64,000 nucleotides of DNA, taken from the NCBI RefSeq assembly GCF_030646015.1, contig NZ_JAUSLT010000035.1:39762-103761 (forward strand). The letters run 5' to 3'. Below the pieces are notes generated by a model. It was not told the DNA's origin, did not search any database, and was given only the letters and a program-made list of their open reading frames with translations. This DNA comes from Bradyrhizobium sp. Lineage in GTDB: Bacteria > Pseudomonadota > Alphaproteobacteria > Rhizobiales > Xanthobacteraceae. This document shows, one piece after another, positions 24,860-33,916 of the stretch. The translations under genes and the position numbers were made by a program. Positions within the stretch are counted from its first letter, which is position 1. Each line of letters starts with the position of its first letter.

Positions 24860-25590
24860 TGCGATGCCCCCATTGTCCGTTGGTTGGTAGTCTCCGTTGC
24901 CAAAGTCTCCGGTGTCATGGCCTCGAGAACCGCGGCGGAGTCTGAGACCCAGCCGAAGATGCCACCCTGGGCCTTGATCATGTTCAGGCCCATCTCGTGG
25001 AATTCGGGGAAATAGGAGGCGCAGCAATCCGCCAGCACGACGCAGCGGTAACCGCGGTCGTTGGCCTCGCGCACGGTGGTGTTGACGCAGACCTCGGTGG
25101 TGACGCCGCACACCAGCAAATTCTCGATGCCGTAATTCGCCAGGATCTCGCCGAGCTCGGTGGCGTAGAACGCGCCCTTGCCGGGCTTGTCGATCACGAT
25201 CTCGTCGTCGAGCGGATAGAGTGCCGCAATGATGTCGTGGCCGGCCTCGCCGCGGATCAGGATCCGTCCCATCGGGCCGGGATCGCCGATCCGCTTGCTC
25301 GGTGCGCCGCGCTCGATCTTGGCCGGCGGCGCGTCGGAGAGGTCAGGCAGATGTCCCTCGCGGGTATGCACCACCAGAATTCCCGCCGCCCGCGCGGCGG
25401 CCAGCACGCTGGCGCAAGGCGCGACCGCGCGCGCCAGCTGCGAGACGTCGTTGCCCAGGGTCTCGCCGAAGCCCCCGGGCTCGAAGAAGTCGCGCTGCAT
25501 GTCGATGATGACCAGCGCCGTCGCGGCCCAGTCGAGCGCGATCGGCTGTGGCTCCGCGGCGAGCAGGCTGGTGGTTGCGGATATCGCCAT
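24856..25590 (-). CDS. Cysteine hydrolase, biuret amidohydrolase-like
   Basis: The 244-residue isochorismatase-fold protein shows the Asp-Lys-Cys triad: Asp in [16 protein letters not shown], Lys in [17 protein letters not shown] and Cys in [34 protein letters not shown] and [14 protein letters not shown] closely resemble my recollection of biuret amidohydrolase (BiuH) from Rhizobium. RutB-type ureidoacrylate hydrolases are the main alternative. It is first in an operon with the permease and allophanate hydrolase. Biuret hydrolysis yields allophanate, which AtzF consumes, so the context fits a BiuH role. Confidence 0.82.
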   Translation of the reverse strand: MAISATTSLLAAEPQPIALDWAATALVIIDMQRDFFEPGGFGETLGNDVSQLARAVAPCASVLAAARAAGILVVHTREGHLPDLSDAPPAKIERGAPSKRIGDPGPMGRILIRGEAGHDIIAALYPLDDEIVIDKPGKGAFYATELGEILANYGIENLLVCGVTTEVCVNTTVREANDRGYRCVVLADCCASYFPEFHEMGLNMIKAQGGIFGWVSDSAAVLEAMTPETLATETTNQRTMGASQ

Positions 25591-25645
25591 GGCTGACTTC
25601 GCTCCGGCCTTGATCGGCTATTCGATCGAAGCAAGCGGTGTGCCA

Positions 25646-25655
25646 TTGTGTACAA
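25646..25655. promoter_or_regulatory. Candidate GntR operator upstream of the hydrolase operon
   Basis: ttgtgtacaa, with perfect 4-base arms ttgt/acaa, lies 56 bases upstream of the cysteine hydrolase start. It resembles ttgtatgcaa in front of the ABC-amidase operon. The remainder of the 278-base gap to the SRPBCC gene shows no gene. Confidence 0.4.
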
Positions 25656-25868
25656 CGGGGGCGAGGCACGGGATTCTTTAAATTGCTGTGTCTTGCCAGA
25701 TACTTGGGGTTGCATTACCGGCGAGGGTCCGCGGTGTTGGAGCGACCGCAAGAAATGCGTTTGCTCAAATTATGAGCAGCGCCATTTGCGAGATGCGGCA
25801 GCGATCGTCTAGCTTGGCGTCAGAGCTTACGCGCGCGACCGCGCCACTCGCCTTGCCCGGAGTACCCG

Positions 25869-26339
25869 ATGTCGAATTCGTTCGAACGCCGCCACGATAT
25901 CCTGATCGATGCGCCGCCGGAGGCGGTTTACGACTACGTCTGCAATCCGAATTCCTGGCCGGAATGGCTGGCCGCATCACACCACATCGACAGCGCCGAC
26001 CGCGCACTGGACGCTGGCGAAGGTTTTCGCGAGCAATGGCACATCCGCCGCGGCGAGGTGGTGCTGGACTGGAAGGTCACCGAGAGCGATCGTCCGAACG
26101 CCTGGACCGTGCGGGCCGAGACCGACTTCATCGGGCCCATCATCGTTCGCTACACGTTTGAACGCGTCGGCGACGCCACCCGATACACACGGCATCTCAA
26201 CAACCCAAGCCGTCCCTCGGCCGCCAGCGCCGAGCAGATCCAGCGCGTGGACGAAGAGGCGCAGATCGGGCTCAGCAACATCAAGCGGCAGGTCGAGCAA
26301 CGTTGGGCCGCGCAAGGCGCGCCTCAATCGGCGGGCTGA
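25869..26339 (+). CDS. SRPBCC (START/polyketide-cyclase-like) protein
   Basis: The 156-residue protein starts SFERRHDILIDAPPEAVYDY, the first strand and helix of the SRPBCC ligand-binding fold, with NPNSWPEWLAASHHIDSADR next. A long C-terminal helix (about 115-147) closes the pocket. Such proteins bind hydrophobic ligands or act as cyclases; no catalytic residues can be assigned. It stands between the amide cluster and the MarR regulator, with no clear operon partner. Confidence 0.8.
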   Translation: MSNSFERRHDILIDAPPEAVYDYVCNPNSWPEWLAASHHIDSADRALDAGEGFREQWHIRRGEVVLDWKVTESDRPNAWTVRAETDFIGPIIVRYTFERVGDATRYTRHLNNPSRPSAASAEQIQRVDEEAQIGLSNIKRQVEQRWAAQGAPQSAG

Positions 26340-26385
26340 CGGCGGCATCGTTCCCGGATTGCCTGCACTTCTGCAGCGCGCGCAG

Positions 26386-26901
26386 TCAGGTGAACGATGA
26401 GAGTATCCGGAGCAATTGCTCGCGATTCTCCGACCCGATCTTCTCCGCCACATGCCGTTCGTGTTCCGCCGCGAGCAGCTTGAACTGCCGCAACGATGCC
26501 TCGCCGCGCGCGGTCAGGTGCAGCGCGTGGGATCGCCGGTCGGTCCTGGATCGAACACGCCTGACCAGCTTGCGATCCTCGAGACTGTCCAGCAGGTGCA
26601 CCAGCCGGGCGCGCTCGATGCCGAGCCGCTGCGCCACCGCCATCTGGCTCAAGCCCGGGTTCGCGCCGATTACCGTCAGCACCGAATATTGCGTCGGCTT
26701 GATGTCGACCGCCGCGAGCGTGCAGACAAAATCCTGGAAGATCCAGATCTGGAAGCGCCGTACCGCGTAGCCGGCATGGCCGAGCAGCCCGTCGAGGCCG
26801 ATCTCGCCGTCGGCTTCCAGGGCGCGTGCCTTGCCGTTTGCCGTGCGCTTGCCGCTGGCAGCAGGAATTTTCGGGGCCGTCCGGGCCGCCCGGTTGGACA
26901 T
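26386..26901 (-). CDS. MarR-family regulator
   Basis: The 171-residue protein has a typical winged helix-turn-helix: GANPGLSQMAVAQRLGIERA as the recognition region, then LEDRKLVRRVRSRTDRRSHA as the wing. Dimer helices occur at both ends. It is divergent from feruloyl-CoA synthetase, with a strong palindrome in the gap. This is the arrangement of repressors such as FerR or CouR that respond to hydroxycinnamoyl-CoA. That ligand is inferred from context. Confidence 0.92.
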   Translation of the reverse strand: MSNRAARTAPKIPAASGKRTANGKARALEADGEIGLDGLLGHAGYAVRRFQIWIFQDFVCTLAAVDIKPTQYSVLTVIGANPGLSQMAVAQRLGIERARLVHLLDSLEDRKLVRRVRSRTDRRSHALHLTARGEASLRQFKLLAAEHERHVAEKIGSENREQLLRILSSFT

Positions 26902-26955
26902 TTTGCTTCTCCAGCCTGTGTTCCCTTGTAGCGTATCGCGGTCGGGAGAGAAAGA

Positions 26956-26974
26956 TTGTTGTTGACGACAACAA
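26956..26974. promoter_or_regulatory. Perfect palindromic MarR-type operator
   Basis: ttgttgttgacgacaacaa has exact 7-base arms ttgttgt/acaacaa around 5 bases. It lies in the 185-base region between divergent marR-type (start 26901) and feruloyl-CoA synthetase (start 27087) genes. A related half, acaattgtt, and a second ttgt...acaa pair follow within 20 bases. Autorepression and control of the synthetase are inferred. Confidence 0.6.
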
Positions 26975-27086
26975 TTGTTCTAACCAACAATATCGCCAAA
27001 GCGGCCCGGAAGTGGCCGCAGGCGCCGCCCAAGTCAGGCGGGAGTCTTTCCGGTCATCCCGGAGAACGACCGATAGGAGGAAACGG

Positions 27087-28949
27087 ATGATTGCAGCCGC
27101 CGAGCGCGGGCATCCCGACACGCTGTTTGCGACACCCGCGATCACCGTCGATCGCCGGGCCGACGGCAGCATCATCGTGAAGTCGACCGTGCCGCTGCAG
27201 CCGGCCGCGCGCTGCGTCGGCGACTGGCTGGAGCACTGGGCGCGGCAGACGCCGGCGAAGGTCTTTCTCGGCGAGCGCGCAACGGTCGACGCGCCGTGGA
27301 CGACGGTTACCTACAGCGATGCGCTGCGCCAGGTGAGGTCCGCGGCCAGCTGGATTTTGGCGCAGGGTTTGAGCGCGCGGCGTCCGCTGGTCATTCTCTC
27401 GGACAACAGCGCCGATCACGCGCTGTTCGCGCTGGCGGCAATGCATGCCGGCGTACCTGCGGCGGCGATCTCGCCGGCCTATTCGCTGATGTCGCGGGAT
27501 TTCGACAAGCTGAAGAGCATGGTCGGGTTGCTCGATCCCGGCGCGATCTATGTATCCGGCACAAAACCGTTCGCGGCGGCATTGGCGGCGATCAAGCCGC
27601 TGCACGGCGCTGTGATCGTGACCGGCGACGTTGACAGTGGCGACGCGATTCCATTTCGTCAGATCGCCGCGACCCCCGAAACCGATGCCATGGCAAGGGC
27701 TTTCGCGACAGTCGGGCCGGATACGATTGCAAAGTTCCTGTTCACCTCGGGTTCGACCGGCACCCCGAAGGCCGTGATCAACACCCAGCGCATGCTGACC
27801 ACGAGCCAGCAGGCCAAGGCGCAGACCTGGTCGTTTCTGGAAAACGCCGATGACGATCTGGTGATCCTGGACTGGCTGCCGTGGAGTCACACCTTTGGCG
27901 CCAACCACAATTTCAATCTCGTGCTGCGCAATGGCGGCACGCTCTATATCGACGGCGGCAAGCCGGCGCCCGGCCTGTTCGCGACGTCCCTGGCCAATCT
28001 GCGCAGCGTGATGCCGACGGTCTATTTCAACGTGCCCCGCGGCTTCGACATGTTGATCGCGGCGTTGCGCGAGGACGACGAGTTGCGCCGTCGCTTCTTC
28101 GGCGAAGTGAAGTTTGCGTTCTATGCCGGTGCCGCGCTGCCGCAGAATATGTGGGACGCGATGGAGGAACTGTCGGTCAAAGCGATCGGCCGGGCGCTGC
28201 CGATGGTGTCGGCGTGGGGCTCCACCGAAACCTCTCCGCTGGCGACCGACTGTCATTTCCAGGCCAGGCGCTCCGGCAATATCGGCGTGCCGATCCCCGG
28301 CACCGAACTGAAACTGGTGCGGTCGGGCGACAAGCTCGAGGTCCGGGTGCGCGGCCCCAATGTCACGCCGGGCTACTGGAAGGCGAAGGATCTGACAGCA
28401 CAGGCGTTCGACGCCGAAGGCTTTTATCTGATCGGCGATGCCGTGACGTTTGCCGATCCGGACCGGCCGGAACTTGGATTATTCTTCGACGGCCGTGTCG
28501 CGGAAGACTTCAAGCTCAATTCTGGCACCTGGGTCAGCGTCGGCACCTTGCGTGTCGCCGGGATCACGGCGCTGGCGCCGCTGGCGCAGGACATCGTGGT
28601 ATCAGGCCATGGCGGCGATCACGTCCGCTTCCTGGTATTTCCTAACATCGCGGCCTGCCGCGCGCAGGCCGGGCTCACCGACAGCGCCGATGTGAATGTG
28701 GTGATCGGCCACGAAAAGGTACGACGGGCGATCGCGTCAGGGCTGGCAAAGCTGAAGGCGCAAAGCGGAGGTGGCTCATCCGGTCACGCCACCCGCGCGC
28801 TGCTGCTGGCGGAGCCCGCCTCGGTCGACGGCGGCGAGATCACCGACAAGGGCTACATCAACCAGCGCGCGGTGCTGACGCGGCGCGCGGCCGCGGTGGC
28901 AACGCTGGAGGACGATGCGTCGGCGGCATGGATCGGGTGTCCGGGCTGA
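27087..28949 (+). CDS. fcs: Feruloyl-CoA synthetase
   Basis: The product is about 620 residues of the adenylate-forming family. The P-loop-like motif FLFTSGSTGTPKAVINTQRM occurs near residue 219, AWGSTETSP forms the adenine pocket and FYLIGDAVTF is the hinge region. The C-terminal KLNSGTWVSVGTLRV matches feruloyl-CoA synthetases rather than acetyl- or benzoyl-CoA ligases. AGGAGG lies about 8 bases before the ATG at 27087; the longer in-frame extension upstream would run through the operator. It activates ferulate or related hydroxycinnamates with ATP and CoA. The hydratase-lyase partner is not adjacent. Confidence 0.88.
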   Translation: MIAAAERGHPDTLFATPAITVDRRADGSIIVKSTVPLQPAARCVGDWLEHWARQTPAKVFLGERATVDAPWTTVTYSDALRQVRSAASWILAQGLSARRPLVILSDNSADHALFALAAMHAGVPAAAISPAYSLMSRDFDKLKSMVGLLDPGAIYVSGTKPFAAALAAIKPLHGAVIVTGDVDSGDAIPFRQIAATPETDAMARAFATVGPDTIAKFLFTSGSTGTPKAVINTQRMLTTSQQAKAQTWSFLENADDDLVILDWLPWSHTFGANHNFNLVLRNGGTLYIDGGKPAPGLFATSLANLRSVMPTVYFNVPRGFDMLIAALREDDELRRRFFGEVKFAFYAGAALPQNMWDAMEELSVKAIGRALPMVSAWGSTETSPLATDCHFQARRSGNIGVPIPGTELKLVRSGDKLEVRVRGPNVTPGYWKAKDLTAQAFDAEGFYLIGDAVTFADPDRPELGLFFDGRVAEDFKLNSGTWVSVGTLRVAGITALAPLAQDIVVSGHGGDHVRFLVFPNIAACRAQAGLTDSADVNVVIGHEKVRRAIASGLAKLKAQSGGGSSGHATRALLLAEPASVDGGEITDKGYINQRAVLTRRAAAVATLEDDASAAWIGCPG

Positions 28950-28955
28950 GGCCCG

Positions 28956-30239
28956 TCACTTCCCCACCTTGCTTGAGCCTTGCGTGATCAGCCGGGCGGC
29001 GCGCTGGTCGCGGGCGTGGATCCAGAGCCAGGAGATCGCGACGCTGAGCCGGTTGCGCAGGCCGATCAGGAAATAGATGTGGGCGATGCCCCAGATCCAC
29101 CACGCGATGGTGCCGCGCAATTTGAAGCGCCCGAAATCAATCACCGCCTTGCGCTTGCCGATCTGCGCGAGGCTGCCGGCATGCTGGTAGCGGAACGGGC
29201 TCAGCTTGTCGCCGCGCAGCCGCGCCTTGATGGTGTCGGCGACATAAACGCCCTGCTGCTTGGCGGCCGGCGCGATGCCGGGGACTGGTTTGCCGTCGGG
29301 GCCGTTGATCGTGACGGTATCGCCGATCGCGAAAATATCGGGATGGCCGGGAACGGTGAGGTCGGGTTCGACCTGCAGGCGGAAGGCGCGGTCGGCAGGA
29401 GCGTCGAGCCACTGGGCCGCGGACGAGGCGCGCACGCCGGCGGCCCAGATCAGGGTTTTCGCTGCCAGTCTGTTGCCGCCATAGATCACGCCGTCAACAG
29501 AGCATTCGGTGACGGCCTGTCCCAGCACCACTTCGACGCCGAGGCTTTCCAGCGAGCGCTGCGCATAGGCCGACAGATCGTCGGGAAAACCCGCCAGCAC
29601 GCGCGGGCCGGCCTCGATCAGCACGACGCGTGCCGCGTGGGTGTCGATGTTGCGGAAGTCGGGCCGCAGCGTGTCGCGCGCCAGTTCGGCGATGGTGCCG
29701 GCGAGTTCGACGCCGGTCGGGCCGGCGCCGACGATGACGAAGGTCAAGAGGGCGGCGAGGCGCTCCGGGTCGGTCTCGCGCTCGGCGCGTTCGAAGGCGA
29801 CGAGAATGCGCCGCCGCAGCGTGGTCGCGTCCTCAAGCGTCTTCAGGCCGGGCGCGAACGGCTCCCATTCGTCATGGCCGAAATAGGCGTGCCGCGCGCC
29901 GGTGGCGAGAACCAGGGTGTCGTAGGGCAGGCTGTCGCCGTCATCCAGCAGCACGCGCTTGTTGGCCGCGTCGACGCCGCTGACGTTGGCGAACAGGGTG
30001 GTGACTTCGGGCCGGTCGCGCAAGAGATAGCGGATCGGCCAGGCGATCTCCGAGGTCGCCAGCGAGGCGGTGGCGACCTGGTAGAGCAACGGCTGGAACA
30101 GATGGTGGTTGCGGCGGTCGACGAGGGTGATGCTGACCGGCCCACCCTTCAGCCGATGGGTCGCTTGCAGCCCGCCAAAACCGGCGCCGACGATTACGAC
30201 GCGATGGAGGTGTGAAGGCCGCGCCTGCGCTGACGTCAT
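28956..30239 (-). CDS. ndh: Type II NADH dehydrogenase
   Basis: The 427-residue protein has two nucleotide-binding folds: FAD at VVIVGAGFGGLQATHRLKGG (near residue 14) and NAD(P)H at LTFVIVGAGPTGVELAGTIA (near 165). The conserved FAIGDTVTINGPDGKPVPGI and APAAKQQGVYVADTIK follow. A C-terminal hydrophobic region (AWWIWGIAHIYFLIGLRNRL) anchors it peripherally to the membrane. It oxidises NADH and reduces ubiquinone without proton pumping. It is convergent with feruloyl-CoA synthetase and looks monocistronic. Confidence 0.92.
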   Translation of the reverse strand: MTSAQARPSHLHRVVIVGAGFGGLQATHRLKGGPVSITLVDRRNHHLFQPLLYQVATASLATSEIAWPIRYLLRDRPEVTTLFANVSGVDAANKRVLLDDGDSLPYDTLVLATGARHAYFGHDEWEPFAPGLKTLEDATTLRRRILVAFERAERETDPERLAALLTFVIVGAGPTGVELAGTIAELARDTLRPDFRNIDTHAARVVLIEAGPRVLAGFPDDLSAYAQRSLESLGVEVVLGQAVTECSVDGVIYGGNRLAAKTLIWAAGVRASSAAQWLDAPADRAFRLQVEPDLTVPGHPDIFAIGDTVTINGPDGKPVPGIAPAAKQQGVYVADTIKARLRGDKLSPFRYQHAGSLAQIGKRKAVIDFGRFKLRGTIAWWIWGIAHIYFLIGLRNRLSVAISWLWIHARDQRAARLITQGSSKVGK

Positions 30240-30771
30240 GGGCTGAGCTTCCGGTTTCCGGTCTCCCTTACATGTACGTGTTTACAGGGGGTGGTCCAAG
30301 GCCGGTTTCCAAATCGGTCGATAGCTGGAATGTATCGTCAGCCACCGATGTGCGATTGCAAGGGCCTGCCGACAAGGTCGCCATCATGCGGCCTGACGTC
30401 ATCGACGGCGCCTGGCTGCTGGTTTGATCGGTGGTGACTTCTCAACCATGGGTGGCCGATAGTTGAAGCGGTAGTGCGCGCGCCGGCCCAGCCCCGGGAG
30501 CCCAGGCGCAAGGCCGCAGCCGCCGCACTCTGCCACCTGAACTATAATTCTTGCCATTCGCCATGGATGCGAATTATGGTGCACAAAAGTTGGCTTTGGG
30601 CCGAAGGTTCTAAGAGGGGGCCGGCGGTTCAGGCTTGCTGCGGACTGGCAATTTCGCGCACAAAACACGTCACCTAAAAGAGTGAGACCCGAGAACGGAG
30701 CGTTGAAGGCTGTTCGAACGGGGATGGGACATTTGACGGACGGCAACGTCCTTAGTGAGGAGGGAGCGAAT
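30240..30771. other. Intergenic region upstream of the branched-chain-type ABC operon
   Basis: No convincing gene is present in these 532 bases. It must hold the promoter of the ABC operon, and probably that of the divergent NDH-2 gene. The 10-mer tataattctt at 30543 is shared with the region ahead of benzoate-CoA ligase (41457). A ggtgcac motif with a TGCA core lies near 30580. These hint at common control, but the evidence is weak. Confidence 0.3.
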
Positions 30772-31944
30772 ATGAGAACGGCATTCTGGCTGGCGGGCGC
30801 TACGGTTCTGGCGCTGGCAAACCCCGCGCTGGCGGGAGACACCATCAAGATCGGGTTCGTCTCGACCTTTAGCGGGCCGACCGCCGTGATCGGCAACGAC
30901 ATGCGCAATTCGTTCGAGCTCGCGCTCGATCACATCGGCCGCAAGATGGGCGGCAAGCCGGTCGAGGTGATCTACGAGGACGACGGGCAGAAGCCGGATG
31001 TCGGCAAGCAGAAGACCGAAAAGCTGATCCAGTCCGACAAGGTCGACTTCATCGCCGGCTATATCTGGTCGAACGTACTGCTGGCCTCGCTGAAGCCGGT
31101 GGTGGATTCCAAGACCATGATGGTCATTGCCAATGCCGGCCCGTCGCAGGTCGCCGGCGAATTGTGCTCGCCCTATGTGTTCTCGACCTCGTGGCAGAAC
31201 GACCAGACGCCGCAGGCGGTGGGCGAATACATGAACCAGAAGGGCGTCAAGTCGGTGTTCCTGATCGGCCCGAACTATGCCGCCGGCAAGGACATGCTGG
31301 CCGGCGTCAAGAGCACGTTCAAGGGCGAGGTCAAGGGCGAGGAATACACGGTGTGGCCGAGCCAGCTCGACTTCTCCGCCGAGCTGTCGAAGGCGCGCGC
31401 CTCGGGTGCGGCATCGATCTTCGTGTTCTATCCGGGTGCCGCCGGCGTCCAGTTCCTCAACCAGTATGCCCAGGCCGGCCTGAAGGCGCAGATGCCGCTC
31501 TACACGGCGTTCACCATCGACGAATTGTCGCTGCCGCTGCAGAAGGAAAACGCGCTCGGCGTTCCCGGCGCCCAGCAGTGGGTCAACGACCTGCCCAACG
31601 AGCAGAACAAGAAGTTCGTCGCCGACTACCGCAAGAAGTACACCGGCCTGCGCCCGACTTTTTACGGCGCGCAGTCCTATGACGCCGCGCAGCTGATCGC
31701 CAGCGCCGTGGAAGCGGTGAAGGGCGACACCTCGAAGAAGGACGAGATGAAGGCGGCGATGCAGAAGGCCAATTTCAAATCGGTGCGCGGCGCCTTCAAG
31801 TTCGGCAACAACCACATCCCGATCCAGAACTTCTACCTGCAGGACGTGGTGAAGGACGCCGACGGCTCGCTCGCGCTGAAGACCGTCGCCACCATCGTCA
31901 AGGACAGCCAGGACAAGTACCACGACAAATGCCCGATGAAGTGA
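30772..31944 (+). CDS. Branched-chain-type ABC transporter substrate-binding protein
   Basis: The 390-residue protein has a signal peptide (TAFWLAGATVLALANPALAG) and then DTIKIGFVSTFSGPTAVIGN, the usual start of type-I periplasmic binding proteins of the LivJ family. AGLKAQMPLYTAFTIDE and GAQSYDAAQLIASAVEAVKG are typical later segments. GAGGAGGGAG precedes the ATG at 30772. It heads a complete importer operon. Proteins of this type near box genes often take up aromatic acids, so benzoate or a related acid is a reasonable but unproven ligand. Confidence 0.92.
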   Translation: MRTAFWLAGATVLALANPALAGDTIKIGFVSTFSGPTAVIGNDMRNSFELALDHIGRKMGGKPVEVIYEDDGQKPDVGKQKTEKLIQSDKVDFIAGYIWSNVLLASLKPVVDSKTMMVIANAGPSQVAGELCSPYVFSTSWQNDQTPQAVGEYMNQKGVKSVFLIGPNYAAGKDMLAGVKSTFKGEVKGEEYTVWPSQLDFSAELSKARASGAASIFVFYPGAAGVQFLNQYAQAGLKAQMPLYTAFTIDELSLPLQKENALGVPGAQQWVNDLPNEQNKKFVADYRKKYTGLRPTFYGAQSYDAAQLIASAVEAVKGDTSKKDEMKAAMQKANFKSVRGAFKFGNNHIPIQNFYLQDVVKDADGSLALKTVATIVKDSQDKYHDKCPMK

Positions 31945-32054
31945 TCTAGTGGGCTTTGCAATACGGCGGCGGCGCTCAGGTGCCGCCGCTGTTTTCCTGT
32001 CGGCACATGTCTTGCTTTGCAATCAGATGACTTCCAAACTCACCTAGAGCGTCC

Positions 32055-32972
32055 ATGCTGCTTGTCGTCGAACAATTCCTGAACGGGCTGCAGTTCGGTC
32101 TGCTGCTGTTTCTGCTGGCGGCGGGATTGACGCTGGTGTTCGGTATCATGGACTTCGTCAATCTGGCGCACGGCTCGCTCTACATGATGGGCGCCTATTT
32201 CGCGGCGACCTTCGTGGTGTGGACCGGCAGTTTCGTCCTCGGCTGCGTGCTGGCGCTGGGTGCTACGCTGTTGCTCGGCATTCTGCTGGAATTCGTCGCA
32301 CTTCGGCATCTCTACGGCCGCGATCATCTCGATCACGTGCTGGCGACCTTCGGGCTGATCCTGTTCTTCAACGACGCGGTGCGGCTGATCTGGGGTCCGG
32401 CGGGTCTGGCGCTGCCGTTGCCGCCCTGGCTGACGGTGCCGTTTCAGATCATGCCCGGCGTCTATTATCCCGCCTATCGCCTCGCCATCATCGTGGTGGC
32501 GCTGCTGGTGGCGCTGCTGCTCTATCTCGTGGTGATGCGAACCCGGATCGGCATGCTGATCCGGGCCGGCGCATCGAACCGCGAAATGATCGGCGCGCTC
32601 GGCATCAACATCAAGCTGCTCTATACCCTGGTATTCGGCCTCGGCGCCGCGCTGGCCGGTCTCGCCGGGCTGATGCAGGCGCCGATCCTCACGGTGCAGA
32701 TCGGGATGGGCGAGAACATCCTGATCCTCGCCTTCGTCATTATCGTCATCGGCGGCATCGGCTCGATTCGCGGCGCCTTCCTGGCCGCGATCTTCGTCGG
32801 CATGATCGATACGCTGGGCCGCGCCTTCCTGCCCGATTTGCTGCGACAGATCCTGAGTTCGGCCGCCGCTTCCACCGCCGCCCCCGCGCTCTCCTCGATG
32901 CTCATCTATCTGCTGATGGCCATCGTGCTGGTGGTGCGGCCGGAGGGCCTGTTTCCGGCCGGCCGCCGATGA
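32055..32972 (+). CDS. Branched-chain-type ABC permease, LivH family
   Basis: The 305-residue membrane protein has the family start EQFLNGLQFGLLLFLLAAGL and LTLVFGIMDFVNLAHGSLYM, plus GASNREMIGALGINIKLLYT, the cytoplasmic loop contacting the ATPase. About eight helices are predicted from hydrophobicity. A 110-base gap separates it from the binding-protein gene, and it overlaps the next permease gene by 4 bases. Confidence 0.93.
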   Translation: MLLVVEQFLNGLQFGLLLFLLAAGLTLVFGIMDFVNLAHGSLYMMGAYFAATFVVWTGSFVLGCVLALGATLLLGILLEFVALRHLYGRDHLDHVLATFGLILFFNDAVRLIWGPAGLALPLPPWLTVPFQIMPGVYYPAYRLAIIVVALLVALLLYLVVMRTRIGMLIRAGASNREMIGALGINIKLLYTLVFGLGAALAGLAGLMQAPILTVQIGMGENILILAFVIIVIGGIGSIRGAFLAAIFVGMIDTLGRAFLPDLLRQILSSAAASTAAPALSSMLIYLLMAIVLVVRPEGLFPAGRR

Positions 32973-33916
32973 AGGCTTCGCTCAACGCCCGCACCATCAT
33001 CGTGGCGCTGGTGGTCGCCGGCCTGCTGTTGCTGCCGGTCTACACCACGCTCAGCGGCAACGTGTTCGGGCTGACGCTGTTCACCCGCATCATCATCTAC
33101 GCGCTGGCGGCGGCCAGCCTCAATCTCATCATGGGCTATGGCGGCATGATGAGTTTCGGGCATGCCGCCTATCTCGGGATCGGCGGCTATGCCGTCGGCA
33201 TCCTCGCCCATGAAGGCATCGGCTCCGGCTTCATCCAGTGGCCGGTGGCGCTGGCCGCCTCGGCGCTGTTCGCGCTGGTGATCGGCGCGCTGTCGTTGCG
33301 CACCCGTGGCGTCTATTTCATCATGATCACGCTGGCCTTCGCGCAGATGGCCTATTACGTCGCCTCGGGACTGGCGCGGTATGGCGGCGACGATGGCCTG
33401 ACGATCTACAAGCGCAGCGATTTCGGCGGGCTGATCGACCTGTCGAACCGCGTGCAGTTCTATTATCTCTGCCTCGGCTGCCTGTTCGGGGGCATCTATT
33501 TGATCTGGCGCATCGTCAATTCACGCTTCGGCATGGTGGTGCAGGGGCTGCGCTCCAACGAGCGGCGCATGCAGGCGATCGGCTTTCCGGTCAACCGCTA
33601 CAAACTGGTGTGCTTCGTCATCGCCGGCACCATCTGCGGCCTCGCCGGCGCGCTGCTCGCCAACAACACCGATTTCGTCAGCCCGGCCGCGATGTACTGG
33701 ACCCGTTCCGGCGATCTCATGGTGATGGTGATCCTCGGCGGCATGGGCTCGCTGTTCGGTCCGGTGCTGGGCACCATCGCGTTTCTGCTGCTGGAAGAGG
33801 CGTTGTCGCAGTTCACCGAATACTGGGCGCTGATCATGGGCCCGCTGCTGCTCTTGATCGTGCTGTTCGCGCGCGGCGGCATCGACGGGATGCTGGGGAG
33901 GGCGCGCCGTGGCTGA
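32969..33916 (+). CDS. Branched-chain-type ABC permease, LivM family
   Basis: The 315-residue protein has YALAAASLNLIMGYGGMMSF with GHAAYLGIGGYAVGILAHEG, the LivM signature, and the coupling loop LRSNERRMQAIGFPVNRYK. It starts inside the livH stop (ATGA) and ends overlapping the GTG start of the ATPase by 8 bases. It is the second channel half of the importer. Confidence 0.93.
   Translation: MKASLNARTIIVALVVAGLLLLPVYTTLSGNVFGLTLFTRIIIYALAAASLNLIMGYGGMMSFGHAAYLGIGGYAVGILAHEGIGSGFIQWPVALAASALFALVIGALSLRTRGVYFIMITLAFAQMAYYVASGLARYGGDDGLTIYKRSDFGGLIDLSNRVQFYYLCLGCLFGGIYLIWRIVNSRFGMVVQGLRSNERRMQAIGFPVNRYKLVCFVIAGTICGLAGALLANNTDFVSPAAMYWTRSGDLMVMVILGGMGSLFGPVLGTIAFLLLEEALSQFTEYWALIMGPLLLLIVLFARGGIDGMLGRARRG

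Noticed and set aside
30399..30908. A 169-codon minus-strand frame overlapping the ABC operon promoter
   Set aside because: It overlaps the start of the binding-protein gene in antisense and has no recognisable domain or ribosome site.
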